From Rhizobium sp. Leaf306 (lineage in GTDB: Bacteria > Pseudomonadota > Alphaproteobacteria > Rhizobiales > Rhizobiaceae), in assembly GCF_001423425.1 (NCBI RefSeq), contig NZ_LMNX01000003.1, positions 112,379-176,378 on the forward strand: DNA of 64,000 bases, read 5' to 3'. Each line of letters begins with the position of its first letter. The stretch's first letter is position 1. Below the pieces are notes generated by a model. That model was not told where the DNA came from. It made no database searches and saw only the letters and a list, made by a program, of their open reading frames with translations. Position numbers and translations under genes: made by a program. Below, piece after piece: positions 1-7,289 of this stretch.

Positions 1-283
1 AACAGGGACGCCGTAGCGACGTTCGTTGCAAAGCATCCCACGGCAACCGGATGAGCGTGTCATCGGACGCGACCGATTATCCGTCAATCATGTTCGCCTT
101 CGCACGGGGGATCAATGTCGTCGTGGGAGCGAAGCCCCTGAAAGGATTTTGGTCCCTGAAAGCGAGCGTGATTGGTATCTCAAGTTCGAGCAAGACGCGC
201 TGTTCAAGAAAATGCGTCGTCGAGAACTACTGCTGTCGGGGACCGAGCCGGCACAGGACCGTGAACCCATGAGCCATGCGTGA
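1..283 (+). pseudogene. Decayed cytosine-5 DNA methyltransferase remnant
   Basis: Three reading frames in succession match parts of the intact methyltransferase at 10572-11726. Frame 1 (1-51, stop at 52-54) gives NRDAVATFVAKHP, like NKHAMATFKANHP. Frame 3 (about 54-132) gives YPSIMFAFARGINVVVG, like FPMIMLSFTKGIDVVVG, which leads into the catalytic PCQ motif of the intact enzyme. Frame 2 (about 137-283) then jumps to PESERDWYLKFEQDALFKKM, like the C-terminal tail PEKDLPWYLKERQDQKFKEM. The catalytic motif and the whole centre are missing, so there is at least one frameshift and a large internal deletion. The 5' end lies outside the window. The similarity was seen by eye; the order and spacing of matches make it convincing. 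Confidence 0.7.
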
Positions 284-293
284 TCTTGATCAC
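280..293. promoter_or_regulatory. 14-base palindrome GTGATC-TT-GATCAC
   Basis: A perfect 6-base inverted repeat spaced by TT overlaps the stop of the methyltransferase remnant and holds two GATC sites. It could be an operator or chance. GATC would be the expected target if the DpnII-like system at 13.2-15.1 kb keeps its family specificity, so both sites would then be methylated. Confidence 0.25.
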
Positions 294-1055
294 ACGGGGA
301 AAGGGTGCGCGATGGCAGCTTTGCAGAATCAGCGATTCTATAAGTCTCTTTTTTACCGGGTGCTTGCCGTCCACGGCCAGTAATATCCGATGACCCGGTC
401 TCGATGCCGTAGGTCGTCGCATGCATAAGCTCCACCGCTTCGGCTTCATGATAGACAGTTGGTTCAACGTCCTAGTGAATTCAGGAGCCTGCTCCCCCCT
501 GGGTGACGCATACCCGTATTTCAACCTCGTCTCCCTGAGTTATTTGCCGTGTTGCAAAAACGACGCCATAGCGATTAGAGCACGTTTTCAAGACACACGC
601 ATAACCTCCGGTTAAGACGCAACTTTGGCCGGACGACTAAAATTTTATTGTTTTTTTACATTTGAATCAACGACATAAATTCGTCGTCGTTCGGCTTCCT
701 CAGACGTGTTTGGGATTGCACGCAGCGATCTGCCGTGGTTCATTACGGATGCGTTCGAATGTGCCGTTGCCCTGGGTGTAGGGCTAACGGATTTCCACAT
801 GAGCGCCATTGAGCGCACGCGGCCAAGGGTGACACACCGCCTTCCGCAGTGCCGGGATTATAACCCGGCGGCCTACTCCCGGTGCTGGTCAAGCCGGAGA
901 GTGTTTCCCCTTAATCCGCTCGCTCACGGAGATGACCCTTATGTCCCACGCCCCCTCTTAATTCCCTCCCGGTGTCCGCCTGCCTTCCGGGCTTGCGGTT
1001 CCCGATCTCATTCAACAACGCTCGCAGGCACCACTACGTGCGGAAAGGAACATCC
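284..1055. other. Non-coding stretch with one strong hairpin
   Basis: No reading frame here has a convincing start, codon use or family resemblance. About 640-690 is A+T-rich with a run of T. A hairpin of six G/C pairs with a 7-base loop lies at 851-869 (GCCGGG, loop ATTATAA, CCCGGC). It resembles a tRNA anticodon arm, but no D arm, T arm or clean acceptor stem can be built around it. Confidence 0.4.
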
Positions 1056-1499
1056 ATGCGCGCAGATAACCATCGTCCGAAGTGTACCAGCAATAGCACC
1101 CGGATCCACCGTCACAACGACTACTGCGTACCGCCCCTGCTCGTGAACGATCTGACGAGCCAGTGCGCCGCGCACTTTCTCGCGAATTTCGTCACCAACT
1201 CGGAAGGGCACATCCGCGACGTACTGAAGTGCGGCGTCCGGGGCTCCGGAGGACTCGTCGAGGAAGTCGAGTACTGGCTCCAGCAGTGCAAGGCCGACGC
1301 AGAGGGCAAGGAAAACAACCTCGGTTACTGGGATATCGAGGAGATGGGGCCGTGGATCTATGAGAAGCTCCAGGCAGCCGACGTCGCCCGTCTCGTAAGT
1401 CGCCATACGAGAGGCTGGCCTTACAAGGACTTTGCTTCCTATGGGTACACGGTCAGCGACATGGCCCAGCTGGACGCCGCGATCGCGTCGATGAAGTAG
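1056..1499 (+). CDS. Hypothetical protein, first gene of an orphan operon
   Basis: A 147-residue protein I do not recognise. The ATG at 1056 is preceded by the strong ribosome site GGAAAGGAA at 1042-1050, which favours it over in-frame ATGs upstream. The N-terminal 30 residues are basic and His-rich. The rest is predicted helical and acidic, with Trp-rich patches (EEVEYWLQQC, GYWDIEEMGPWIYEKL). No signal peptide or membrane segment is seen. It is followed after 175 bases by two further unknown genes in the same direction and lies upstream of the Tn7-like module. Island cargo of unknown function is the most that can be said. Confidence 0.6.
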   Translation: MRADNHRPKCTSNSTRIHRHNDYCVPPLLVNDLTSQCAAHFLANFVTNSEGHIRDVLKCGVRGSGGLVEEVEYWLQQCKADAEGKENNLGYWDIEEMGPWIYEKLQAADVARLVSRHTRGWPYKDFASYGYTVSDMAQLDAAIASMK

Positions 1500-1674
1500 G
1501 CGCGGAAGGGAAGCATCGGTAGCGGCTTCAAAGCCGCTGCCTAGCTAACAGTCGAAACAACCAGCCGGATACCGCGACCTTGGAAGCCCCTGAGCATGAC
1601 GCGTGCATACGAGCGGCTGCGCTGACGCGAAACACACCGAGAGCCCCGAGCGCTCCGAAAAGAGAGGACTGAAC

Positions 1675-2124
1675 ATGGCCGACAACGCAATGAACGTCGC
1701 CACGGCCGCTGAGGTGCTCATGCACAGCGGCATCATGACTAAGGCAGACATGGCGGTAATCGCCTCGATCGCAGAACTCCGCGGCAAGCTCGGCGAGCTT
1801 CGCGTGCTCAGCCAGCCGAGCATTCTGTTCACTCCGTCCGTCCATATCCTCGGCGAGCACGGCGACCTACGTCGTCTCGCTCCCGGGGACCCGTTCGAAC
1901 TGGCTCAGCTCGAACCGTGGAACGGTATGACGGAAGGCGACATCGCAGATTTGATCCTGAAAGACCTCACCGATACCTACGCCAAGCTGATGTTCATCGG
2001 CATCACGCTCGGGGTGCGCGCGGAACTCGGCGAAACTCCTTCCCGCAACCAGCTGTCCTTCGAACGCGTCGAAGAGTTTGTCTCGACGCTCTACGAGCGC
2101 ACGTTCGGAGAGGTTGTAGGATGA
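1675..2124 (+). CDS. Hypothetical protein, second gene of the orphan operon
   Basis: A 149-residue protein of unknown function. The ATG at 1675 sits behind the purine-rich AAAAGAGAGGA. The frame is open further upstream, but no site there looks as good. The sequence is mostly helical and mildly acidic, without membrane segments. Its stop TGA overlaps the ATG of the next gene (ATGA at 2121-2124), so the two are very likely translationally coupled and may act together. Confidence 0.6.
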   Translation: MADNAMNVATAAEVLMHSGIMTKADMAVIASIAELRGKLGELRVLSQPSILFTPSVHILGEHGDLRRLAPGDPFELAQLEPWNGMTEGDIADLILKDLTDTYAKLMFIGITLGVRAELGETPSRNQLSFERVEEFVSTLYERTFGEVVG

Positions 2125-2744
2125 GCAACGTACTCACCTTCCCGAACAGCTTCGTGCGGCAGGTCGACGGAGCCTCCAGAAACGGCCGGATCACTGCATT
2201 CGCGAGGAAGCTGGTCGACGAGTTCTATGTAAGCCTGCCCGGTGAAGTCCGTGAGTTTCCGTCGGACGAACGGGTGTTCCTCGTCGGGTCCTGGGAGGAC
2301 CTGATGACGGCGGATGAGGACGTTCTCTTTTTTTACCAGAAGGAGACGGGACGGACCGGAAAGCAGCTGCTCAACCTTGCCTTCGACGAGAACCTCACTG
2401 CCAGATGCGTTGAAACAGCACTCACGTTCCGTGAGGAAGAGACAAGGGAAGCCCTGGTGGCGGTCCTTAGGAACCTTCGGCTGATCGACCTCGATGGCCT
2501 CGACCCGCGCTCCGAGCAGGTACTGGACGAGTCAGTAGCTCACCTTGAAGCGCTGCTGACGTACGCCCTGTTGGTAGGGCGCGGCAAAGAGGCTTCTCTC
2601 GTCTCTGAAGAAGCGTCGAATCAGGTTCGATCTCACGTCGTACAAGCCGATCCTGCGCCTCCTTCACACGCGCCCGTGTCAGAGGCAGGGTGGAAAGTCA
2701 GCTACCGAAGAGAGGTATGCAAAACGGAGGAGGCGGAAGATTAG
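2121..2744 (+). CDS. Hypothetical protein, third gene of the orphan operon
   Basis: A 207-residue acidic protein coupled to the preceding gene by an ATGA overlap. Residues 1-150 look like a compact helical domain; the C-terminal 50 residues are low in complexity and probably flexible. I recognise no family. The stop at 2742-2744 lies ten bases before TGTTGAC at 2754, a candidate terminus of the Tn7-like element, so this gene may mark the flank into which the element inserted, or may itself be cargo. Confidence 0.6.
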   Translation: MSNVLTFPNSFVRQVDGASRNGRITAFARKLVDEFYVSLPGEVREFPSDERVFLVGSWEDLMTADEDVLFFYQKETGRTGKQLLNLAFDENLTARCVETALTFREEETREALVAVLRNLRLIDLDGLDPRSEQVLDESVAHLEALLTYALLVGRGKEASLVSEEASNQVRSHVVQADPAPPSHAPVSEAGWKVSYRREVCKTEEAED

Positions 2745-2753
2745 GTATTGTTA

Positions 2754-2854
2754 TGTTGACGGTTAACTCAATTTTCACCTTCTTCCGTAAGACTCGTCCA
2801 CCACTGTTCAGTAGATCTATTTTGCGTCTAGACCACCGTGCACTAGATCGTTAC
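2754..2854. repeat. Candidate Tn7-like element end with 17-base direct repeats
   Basis: The sequence TGTTGACGG begins at 2754. Termini starting TGTTGA are known for several Tn7-like elements. Inside it lie two direct repeats 32 bases apart: CCACTGTTCAGTAGATC (2801-2817) and CCACCGTGCACTAGATC (2833-2849), 14 of 17 identical. In Tn7 the TnsB-binding repeats of the right end lie just upstream of tnsA and overlap its promoter, which is where these sit (tnsA starts at 2992). No matching 5-base target duplication was found, so the assignment as an end is tentative; a regulatory role for the repeats is the alternative. Confidence 0.35.
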
Positions 2855-2991
2855 ATGAGCACCAGATTGAAACGGAGTAGGCCGATGCGCCCGATACATA
2901 TAGCCATAGGAGCTGCAGTAGTATCGGAATAGGCGCGCCTATCCATCCACCGCATCTCCTTCATCGAGACCCGATCGAACAGGAGAGCCAG

Positions 2992-3859
2992 ATGAACTTC
3001 AATCGCCAGACTGCCCGCTCTATTCAATGGAAACGCGCAGGATTCGGTTTCCTGACAGCGCCTCAGGGCATCGTGATGCCCGACTACCTCCCCGCAGCGA
3101 CCTCCTCGGAAGTCCGCATCCCCATCCAGCCAGGAGGCTTGGGGATATCGTAGGGACTTTTGCGAAAGCGAAAGTCCCGAAAGCGATGTCCTGAAGCTGG
3201 ATCCCACCGCGGGACATGCGACTCGCAAGCCTGCTTCCAAGCAGGAAGCGACCGCACGCGGCGCCACCTTCTACAAGGGTACGGAAGTCTATCACGAGAG
3301 CGAACTGGAGCATCGGGTGTCGGTCAAGATTCAAGGACGAAACGACGTGAAGGAGCTGCACTCGCAGTATCCGATCCTTCTCTGGATCGACGCCGAGGGC
3401 GAGATCCGCAAGCACACCTGCGACTATTTCGTCGTTTTCGACGATGGCTTTCGCCTCGCCGTGGCGGTGAAATACGAGAAGAAGAAGGCGAAGATGGAAG
3501 ATCTCATCAATCGCATCCGGATCGCCGGCTTCACCCGGCACGACGGGAAGAGCCAGCTCACGGTCGGTGCCGTCGACGACATGCGGCACATTTCGGAAGT
3601 CGACGCCTCCATCGATGACTTCGAGAACGCCCAGTGCATCCTGGCCTCTCGTAAGCACCCGGACGCCGCGGAGTATTCCACGCTGTTCGACATCGTCAGC
3701 AAACTCCCTGGACGATTCCGTCTCGGGGAGCTGCTCCGCAACTGCGCCAACATCGCCAAGCGGCGTACCGCCATCTGGCGTCTGATCGATGACGGTCACC
3801 TCTTGGCCGTTTCCACCGGGCGGATCGACGAACTTGCCTGGCTGCGCTTCCGCGGCTGA
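2992..3859 (+). CDS. tnsA: TnsA-like endonuclease, split by a +1 frameshift
   Basis: TnsA cuts the 5' strand at element ends and works with TnsB. ATG 2992 (behind CAGGAG) opens a 53-codon frame ending at TAG 3151-3153. The nuclease domain continues in the +1 frame, open from 3077, which has no ATG, GTG or TTG before GTG 3317. Starting at 3317 would lose the conserved glutamate of SELE (3308-3310), so the two parts belong together. Joined, they give about 288 residues, close to Tn7 TnsA (273). Visible active-site candidates are that Glu, Asp in CDYF (3422-3424) and Lys in AVK (3470-3472); the residue two before the Lys is Ala where Glu or Gln is usual. The last 65 residues resemble the TnsA C-terminal winged helix. 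Either programmed frameshifting or a one-base mutation explains the split. Confidence 0.7.
3153..3178 (+). promoter_or_regulatory. GNRA-capped hairpin directly after the tnsA zero-frame stop
   Basis: Bases 3153-3163 (GGGACTTTTGC) pair with 3168-3178 (GCGAAAGTCCC), giving 11 pairs with one T-G wobble, closed by a GAAA tetraloop at 3164-3167. The stem begins on the last base of the TAG that ends the first tnsA frame. Stable structures just 3' of a slow codon or stop are known stimulators of recoding. There is no T-run, so it is not a typical terminator. A small palindromic insertion is the alternative. Confidence 0.6.
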
Positions 3860-3892
3860 ACCAACAATCCACAACCAGAACAGGAGCTGTCC

Positions 3893-4105
3893 ATGACGGC
3901 CTACCGGAACACCTGCGCGTTTTCGCCTGCGACCTTCGCGTCCCGTTGCCTCAACGGGCATGGCCAGGAGCGGACCATACCGGAGGACATAGGAGGGATC
4001 ACACCCTCCGGAACGCCTTCGAACGCAGTACCCAGATCTGCCTTGACCAAACGCAAAGGACCGACCCATGAACACGAACACCGTCCCCGCCCAGATCTTC
4101 CATAA
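3893..4105 (+). CDS. Possible leader peptide overlapping tnsB
   Basis: A 70-codon frame with an excellent ribosome site (AGGAG six bases before ATG 3893). It overlaps the first 38 bases of tnsB in another frame. The product is Pro-, Arg- and His-rich at its end and looks like no known protein. It may be a translated leader whose reading opens the hairpins at 3980-4011 and couples to tnsB, or it may be spurious. Confidence 0.35.
   Translation: MTAYRNTCAFSPATFASRCLNGHGQERTIPEDIGGITPSGTPSNAVPRSALTKRKGPTHEHEHRPRPDLP
3980..4011 (+). promoter_or_regulatory. Mutually exclusive hairpins between tnsA and tnsB
   Basis: CCGGAGG (3980-3986) can pair with CCTCCGG (4005-4011). GGAGGG (3992-3997) can pair with CCCTCC (4004-4009). 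The right arms overlap, so only one pairing can form at a time. Both left arms contain ribosome-site-like purines. The arrangement would suit a translational switch ahead of tnsB, but this is inferred from sequence only. Confidence 0.35.
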
Positions 4106-6299
4106 CGCCGTCGTACAGATGGGCCACCATGACCGCTTCGCCCGCAAGGCCACCGGCACGAACTTCATCCCGGTCGCCTGCGACAAGGAAGGCTACAAGC
4201 TCCGCAACGAAGACGACGGCAAGCACGAGATCTTCATGTCGCACCAGGAGATCTACAACGAGCTCGACCAGGGTATTTCCCAGATCGTGTATGGCTGGAA
4301 CTGCCCGGAGATGTCGCGCCTTCGCGTCCTCTTCGGAGACAAGTCGTTCGAGGAGTTCCCGATCGAACGCCAGAACCTCGCGAAGTACCGCGAAAAGCTT
4401 ATCGATCTCTGGGACGACCACGTCGCTGAGCTTGGAAAGAACCCGCGTCTCTCCACGGCGGCCATGCAGGCGTGGATCGACGAACAGGACGCAAAGCTGT
4501 TCGAGGAAGCCATGAAGGCCGCCAAGGGCAATGGAGAAGGCAAAGTCCGGGCGAACAAACCTGTCACGGTCGAATGGTTCGCAGTGCCGACTGTCAAGAC
4601 CTTCCAGCGCGACTACAAAAGGTACCACGCCGCCGACTGCAACCGCCTGGCGCTCATCCACCGTCATCACGGTCCCGGCCAGCGCTTCTTCCACGCCGAT
4701 CCGGAATCGATCGCGTACGCCGTGGACAAGGCCCGCGGCTATCTTTCGCGCCTGCGTCCAAAGTACTCGGTGGTCTTCCGCGACTACCTTTCGGCGCTCC
4801 ACGTCGAAAACAAGAACCGCACGACCAAGCTGAAGCCCGTGTCGCGCAAGAAGTTCGTGTCCATGATCAAGAAGTTCGATCAGTTCGACACGGTAGCGGC
4901 GCGTCATGGCTACAAGGCAGCGGTGCGGAAGTTCATGGCGATTCGCCGCCACTTCGACATCCTGCGCCCCGGCCAGCGCATCGAGATCGACCACATGAAG
5001 GTCGATCTGATCACCCTGCTCTCGGAAATCGGCGCCCTGAGCACCCTTCCGGAGTGGGTCATCGAGAAGCTGAAGGAAGCGGATATGCTCCATCAGCGTA
5101 TCCACATCGTCGCCGCGATCGACGTCGCCACGCGCTACATCCTGGCCTTCAAGGCGTCTACGAACCCCAAGGCGGCTTCGGCCGTCGCCGCGCTGCGCAT
5201 GATCATGTCGTCCAAGCAGTGGCTGTCGGAGTACGTCGGCGCGCGGACGCCATGGATCGGCCGCATCTGGCCGGAAGAGGTCTACACGGACAACGGGACC
5301 GAGTTCACTGCCGACCGCACGGAAACCGTGTTCCGCACGGCTCAGGTCGGCTACACCCGGCCAGCCGCGGGTGATCCCCAGCGCCGCCCCTTCATCGAGA
5401 GCCTGTTCCACGTGGTGGGTCCGCTGCTGACGAGCTACTTCGACGGCCGCACCTTCAACTCCGTCGCCGAGAAGGGTGACTACGACGCCGCCGGCCACGT
5501 CGCCATCGACGTAGACGAGCTGGTCAAGGTCTTCCTGTTCGCCATCCTGGACGTCTACCACAACCGTCCGCACGCGGGTCTCGGCGGCAACACGCCACAC
5601 AACGCGTGGGTCCAGGCGACACAGAACTACGAGATCAAGTTCCCGCCGGGTCAGGACGGTCTTGCCCGTATCTTCGGCGTCGCCGCCAAGCGCAAGATCC
5701 AGGTCTGGGGTGTCTCCAACATGGGCATCACCTATTCCAGCGACGAGCTCCAGGCCCAGCGCCGCACGGTCGGTGACGACGTCGAGATCATGTACGACCC
5801 CGAGTGCGCCGAATTCATCCTGGTAAAGGGGCTGACGCACTGGTACCCGGTCCGCAACACCATCGGCCTCGACGGCACCGTCACGCTGCACGAGTGGGCC
5901 GCCGCGCTCAAGAGCGAGAGGCAGCGTCACGCGGACAATGCCGTGAAGGGGCTGGAGGTTATGTACGAGGCGATCGACCGCATCCGCCGCATCGGCGAAG
6001 CGGCGACGCTGCGCGCCAACCTCAGCCACGTCGTTCCCACCGACGCGGACTTCGAGAAGCTGCACCAGCAGCTCGACGGCACCTGGGTCGCGGCCCCGGT
6101 CAAGATCTTGCCGCAGCTCGAAAACGAGCTCGTCATGCGCCCCGATCCGCTGCGCGACGGCGAGGTGGCCATCGGTGCCGCCGTTGCGGCCGACTCGGCC
6201 GTGATCTCCAAGCTGTTCGAGAACTTCGGCGTCAAGGCGCCGGAGAAGCCGGCAGAGGCGGTCTCGAGCTTCGTGAACGACGAAAAGAACTGGAAGTGA
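4068..6299 (+). CDS. tnsB: TnsB-type DDE transposase
   Basis: A 743-residue transposase that binds element ends, cuts the 3' ends and joins them to target DNA. The integrase core shows Asp308 (in IEIDHMK), Asp408 (in YTDNGTEF) and Glu444 (in FIESLF): D, 99 residues, D, 35 residues, E, the spacing of the Mu/TnsB/TniA class. The N-terminal 300 residues would hold the end-binding helix-turn-helix domains; residues 540-600 look like the C-terminal beta-barrel, and the tail is acidic and helical, where TnsC contact is expected. The start at 4068 follows AAAGGA. It is 11 bases ahead of tnsC. All catalytic residues are present, so the protein appears intact. Confidence 0.92.
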   Translation: MNTNTVPAQIFHNAVVQMGHHDRFARKATGTNFIPVACDKEGYKLRNEDDGKHEIFMSHQEIYNELDQGISQIVYGWNCPEMSRLRVLFGDKSFEEFPIERQNLAKYREKLIDLWDDHVAELGKNPRLSTAAMQAWIDEQDAKLFEEAMKAAKGNGEGKVRANKPVTVEWFAVPTVKTFQRDYKRYHAADCNRLALIHRHHGPGQRFFHADPESIAYAVDKARGYLSRLRPKYSVVFRDYLSALHVENKNRTTKLKPVSRKKFVSMIKKFDQFDTVAARHGYKAAVRKFMAIRRHFDILRPGQRIEIDHMKVDLITLLSEIGALSTLPEWVIEKLKEADMLHQRIHIVAAIDVATRYILAFKASTNPKAASAVAALRMIMSSKQWLSEYVGARTPWIGRIWPEEVYTDNGTEFTADRTETVFRTAQVGYTRPAAGDPQRRPFIESLFHVVGPLLTSYFDGRTFNSVAEKGDYDAAGHVAIDVDELVKVFLFAILDVYHNRPHAGLGGNTPHNAWVQATQNYEIKFPPGQDGLARIFGVAAKRKIQVWGVSNMGITYSSDELQAQRRTVGDDVEIMYDPECAEFILVKGLTHWYPVRNTIGLDGTVTLHEWAAALKSERQRHADNAVKGLEVMYEAIDRIRRIGEAATLRANLSHVVPTDADFEKLHQQLDGTWVAAPVKILPQLENELVMRPDPLRDGEVAIGAAVAADSAVISKLFENFGVKAPEKPAEAVSSFVNDEKNWK

Positions 6300-6309
6300 G
6301 GCCCGCGCC

Positions 6310-7284
6310 GTGAACGAAGAAGAACTCAGCCAGTTCCGTGCCCGGGTACGTTCCCACGCGATCGCCAACGACCGCGACGCGCCTCTCCGCTCTCAGGTGC
6401 AGGAGATGATCGACAACGTCAGGGACATCCGCAATGGTGGGGGATCGCGCAAGCGGTCCCTCTTCGTCATTGGCGAATCCGGCAGCGGGAAGTCGTTCTC
6501 GCTGCAGCAGCTGTTCGCGACCCTCCCGGAATTCCAGCCTTACAACGACGAGCACGCTCGCAGGATCCGCCCTGCGATCAGCGTGGAAGCACCCCGTCCC
6601 TGCGGCATCGTCGACCTTTGCAACGCGGTCCTGGAAGAGCTCAAGCTACCACAGAACCACAACATGAAGCCCGCTTTCGCAAGGGAGCTGCTATCCACGA
6701 TCCTCCGCGAGCACGGAGTGGTCTACCTCCATGTCGACGAGGCGCAGCATCTTCTTCGGCATCCTACCGAGCGGGCGATCCGGACGATGCAGGACCAGTT
6801 GAAGGTACTGGTCCAGACGCGCGAGTGGCCTCTGCATGTCATCTTCAGCGGCGTGGACGACCTCGATCTCCTTCTCGGCACCGACGACTACCAGCTCGGC
6901 AACCGTTCCCACGTCAGGCGTTTCGGCGAGCTGACCTGGCCCGGTGACCGCGCGGTCCTAGAACATATCGTCAGGGAAATCGCCTGCGAGCAGTGCGGCC
7001 TGAAGCTATCAGAGGAGATGGTGAAAGACGATATCTACGGCCGCATCTGGGTCGCCGGCCTCAAGGCGTTCGGGACCTCGATCGAAACGGTACAGGAAGC
7101 CTCCTTCATGGCGGTCAAGAACGACCACGCGGTCCTCACGAGCGCGCACTTCGCACGCTACTACGAGCGCCACTACGCCTGCCTTCCGGCCGACAACGTG
7201 TTCACGGCCACGCCCTACGCCGATATCGACCCGCGCAAGGCCCGCGCCGACATCGCCTCCCGTATGACGAAGAAACGGAGATAA
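6310..7284 (+). CDS. tnsC: TnsC-type AAA+ transposition ATPase
   Basis: A 324-residue AAA+ ATPase of the TnsC/TniB family, which links target selection by TniQ to the TnsA-TnsB transposase. Walker A is GESGSGKS (55-62), Walker B is HVDEAQ with Asp143-Glu144, and a sensor-like Ser180 follows in HVIFSG. The start is GTG 6310, ten bases after tnsB. The tail is Lys/Arg-rich. The stop at 7284 is followed by tniQ after five bases. Length and order match tnsC in other TnsABC-TniQ modules, and no damage is seen. Confidence 0.9.
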   Translation: MNEEELSQFRARVRSHAIANDRDAPLRSQVQEMIDNVRDIRNGGGSRKRSLFVIGESGSGKSFSLQQLFATLPEFQPYNDEHARRIRPAISVEAPRPCGIVDLCNAVLEELKLPQNHNMKPAFARELLSTILREHGVVYLHVDEAQHLLRHPTERAIRTMQDQLKVLVQTREWPLHVIFSGVDDLDLLLGTDDYQLGNRSHVRRFGELTWPGDRAVLEHIVREIACEQCGLKLSEEMVKDDIYGRIWVAGLKAFGTSIETVQEASFMAVKNDHAVLTSAHFARYYERHYACLPADNVFTATPYADIDPRKARADIASRMTKKRR

Positions 7285-7289
7285 CCGAG

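Noticed and set aside
820..920. tRNA-like segment around the hairpin with loop ATTATAA at 851-869
   Set aside because: An anticodon-like arm exists, but no proper D arm, T arm or full acceptor stem can be folded, and the anticodon would be unusual.
3160..3618. 152-codon frame starting ATG 3160 as an alternative tnsA or extra gene
   Set aside because: Its product is a low-complexity Arg/Gly/Ser-rich shadow of the nuclease frame with no family resemblance.
3999..6368. Very long minus-strand frame opposite tnsB
   Set aside because: It is the antisense shadow of a G+C-rich gene; its composition is not protein-like and tnsB has all its motifs.
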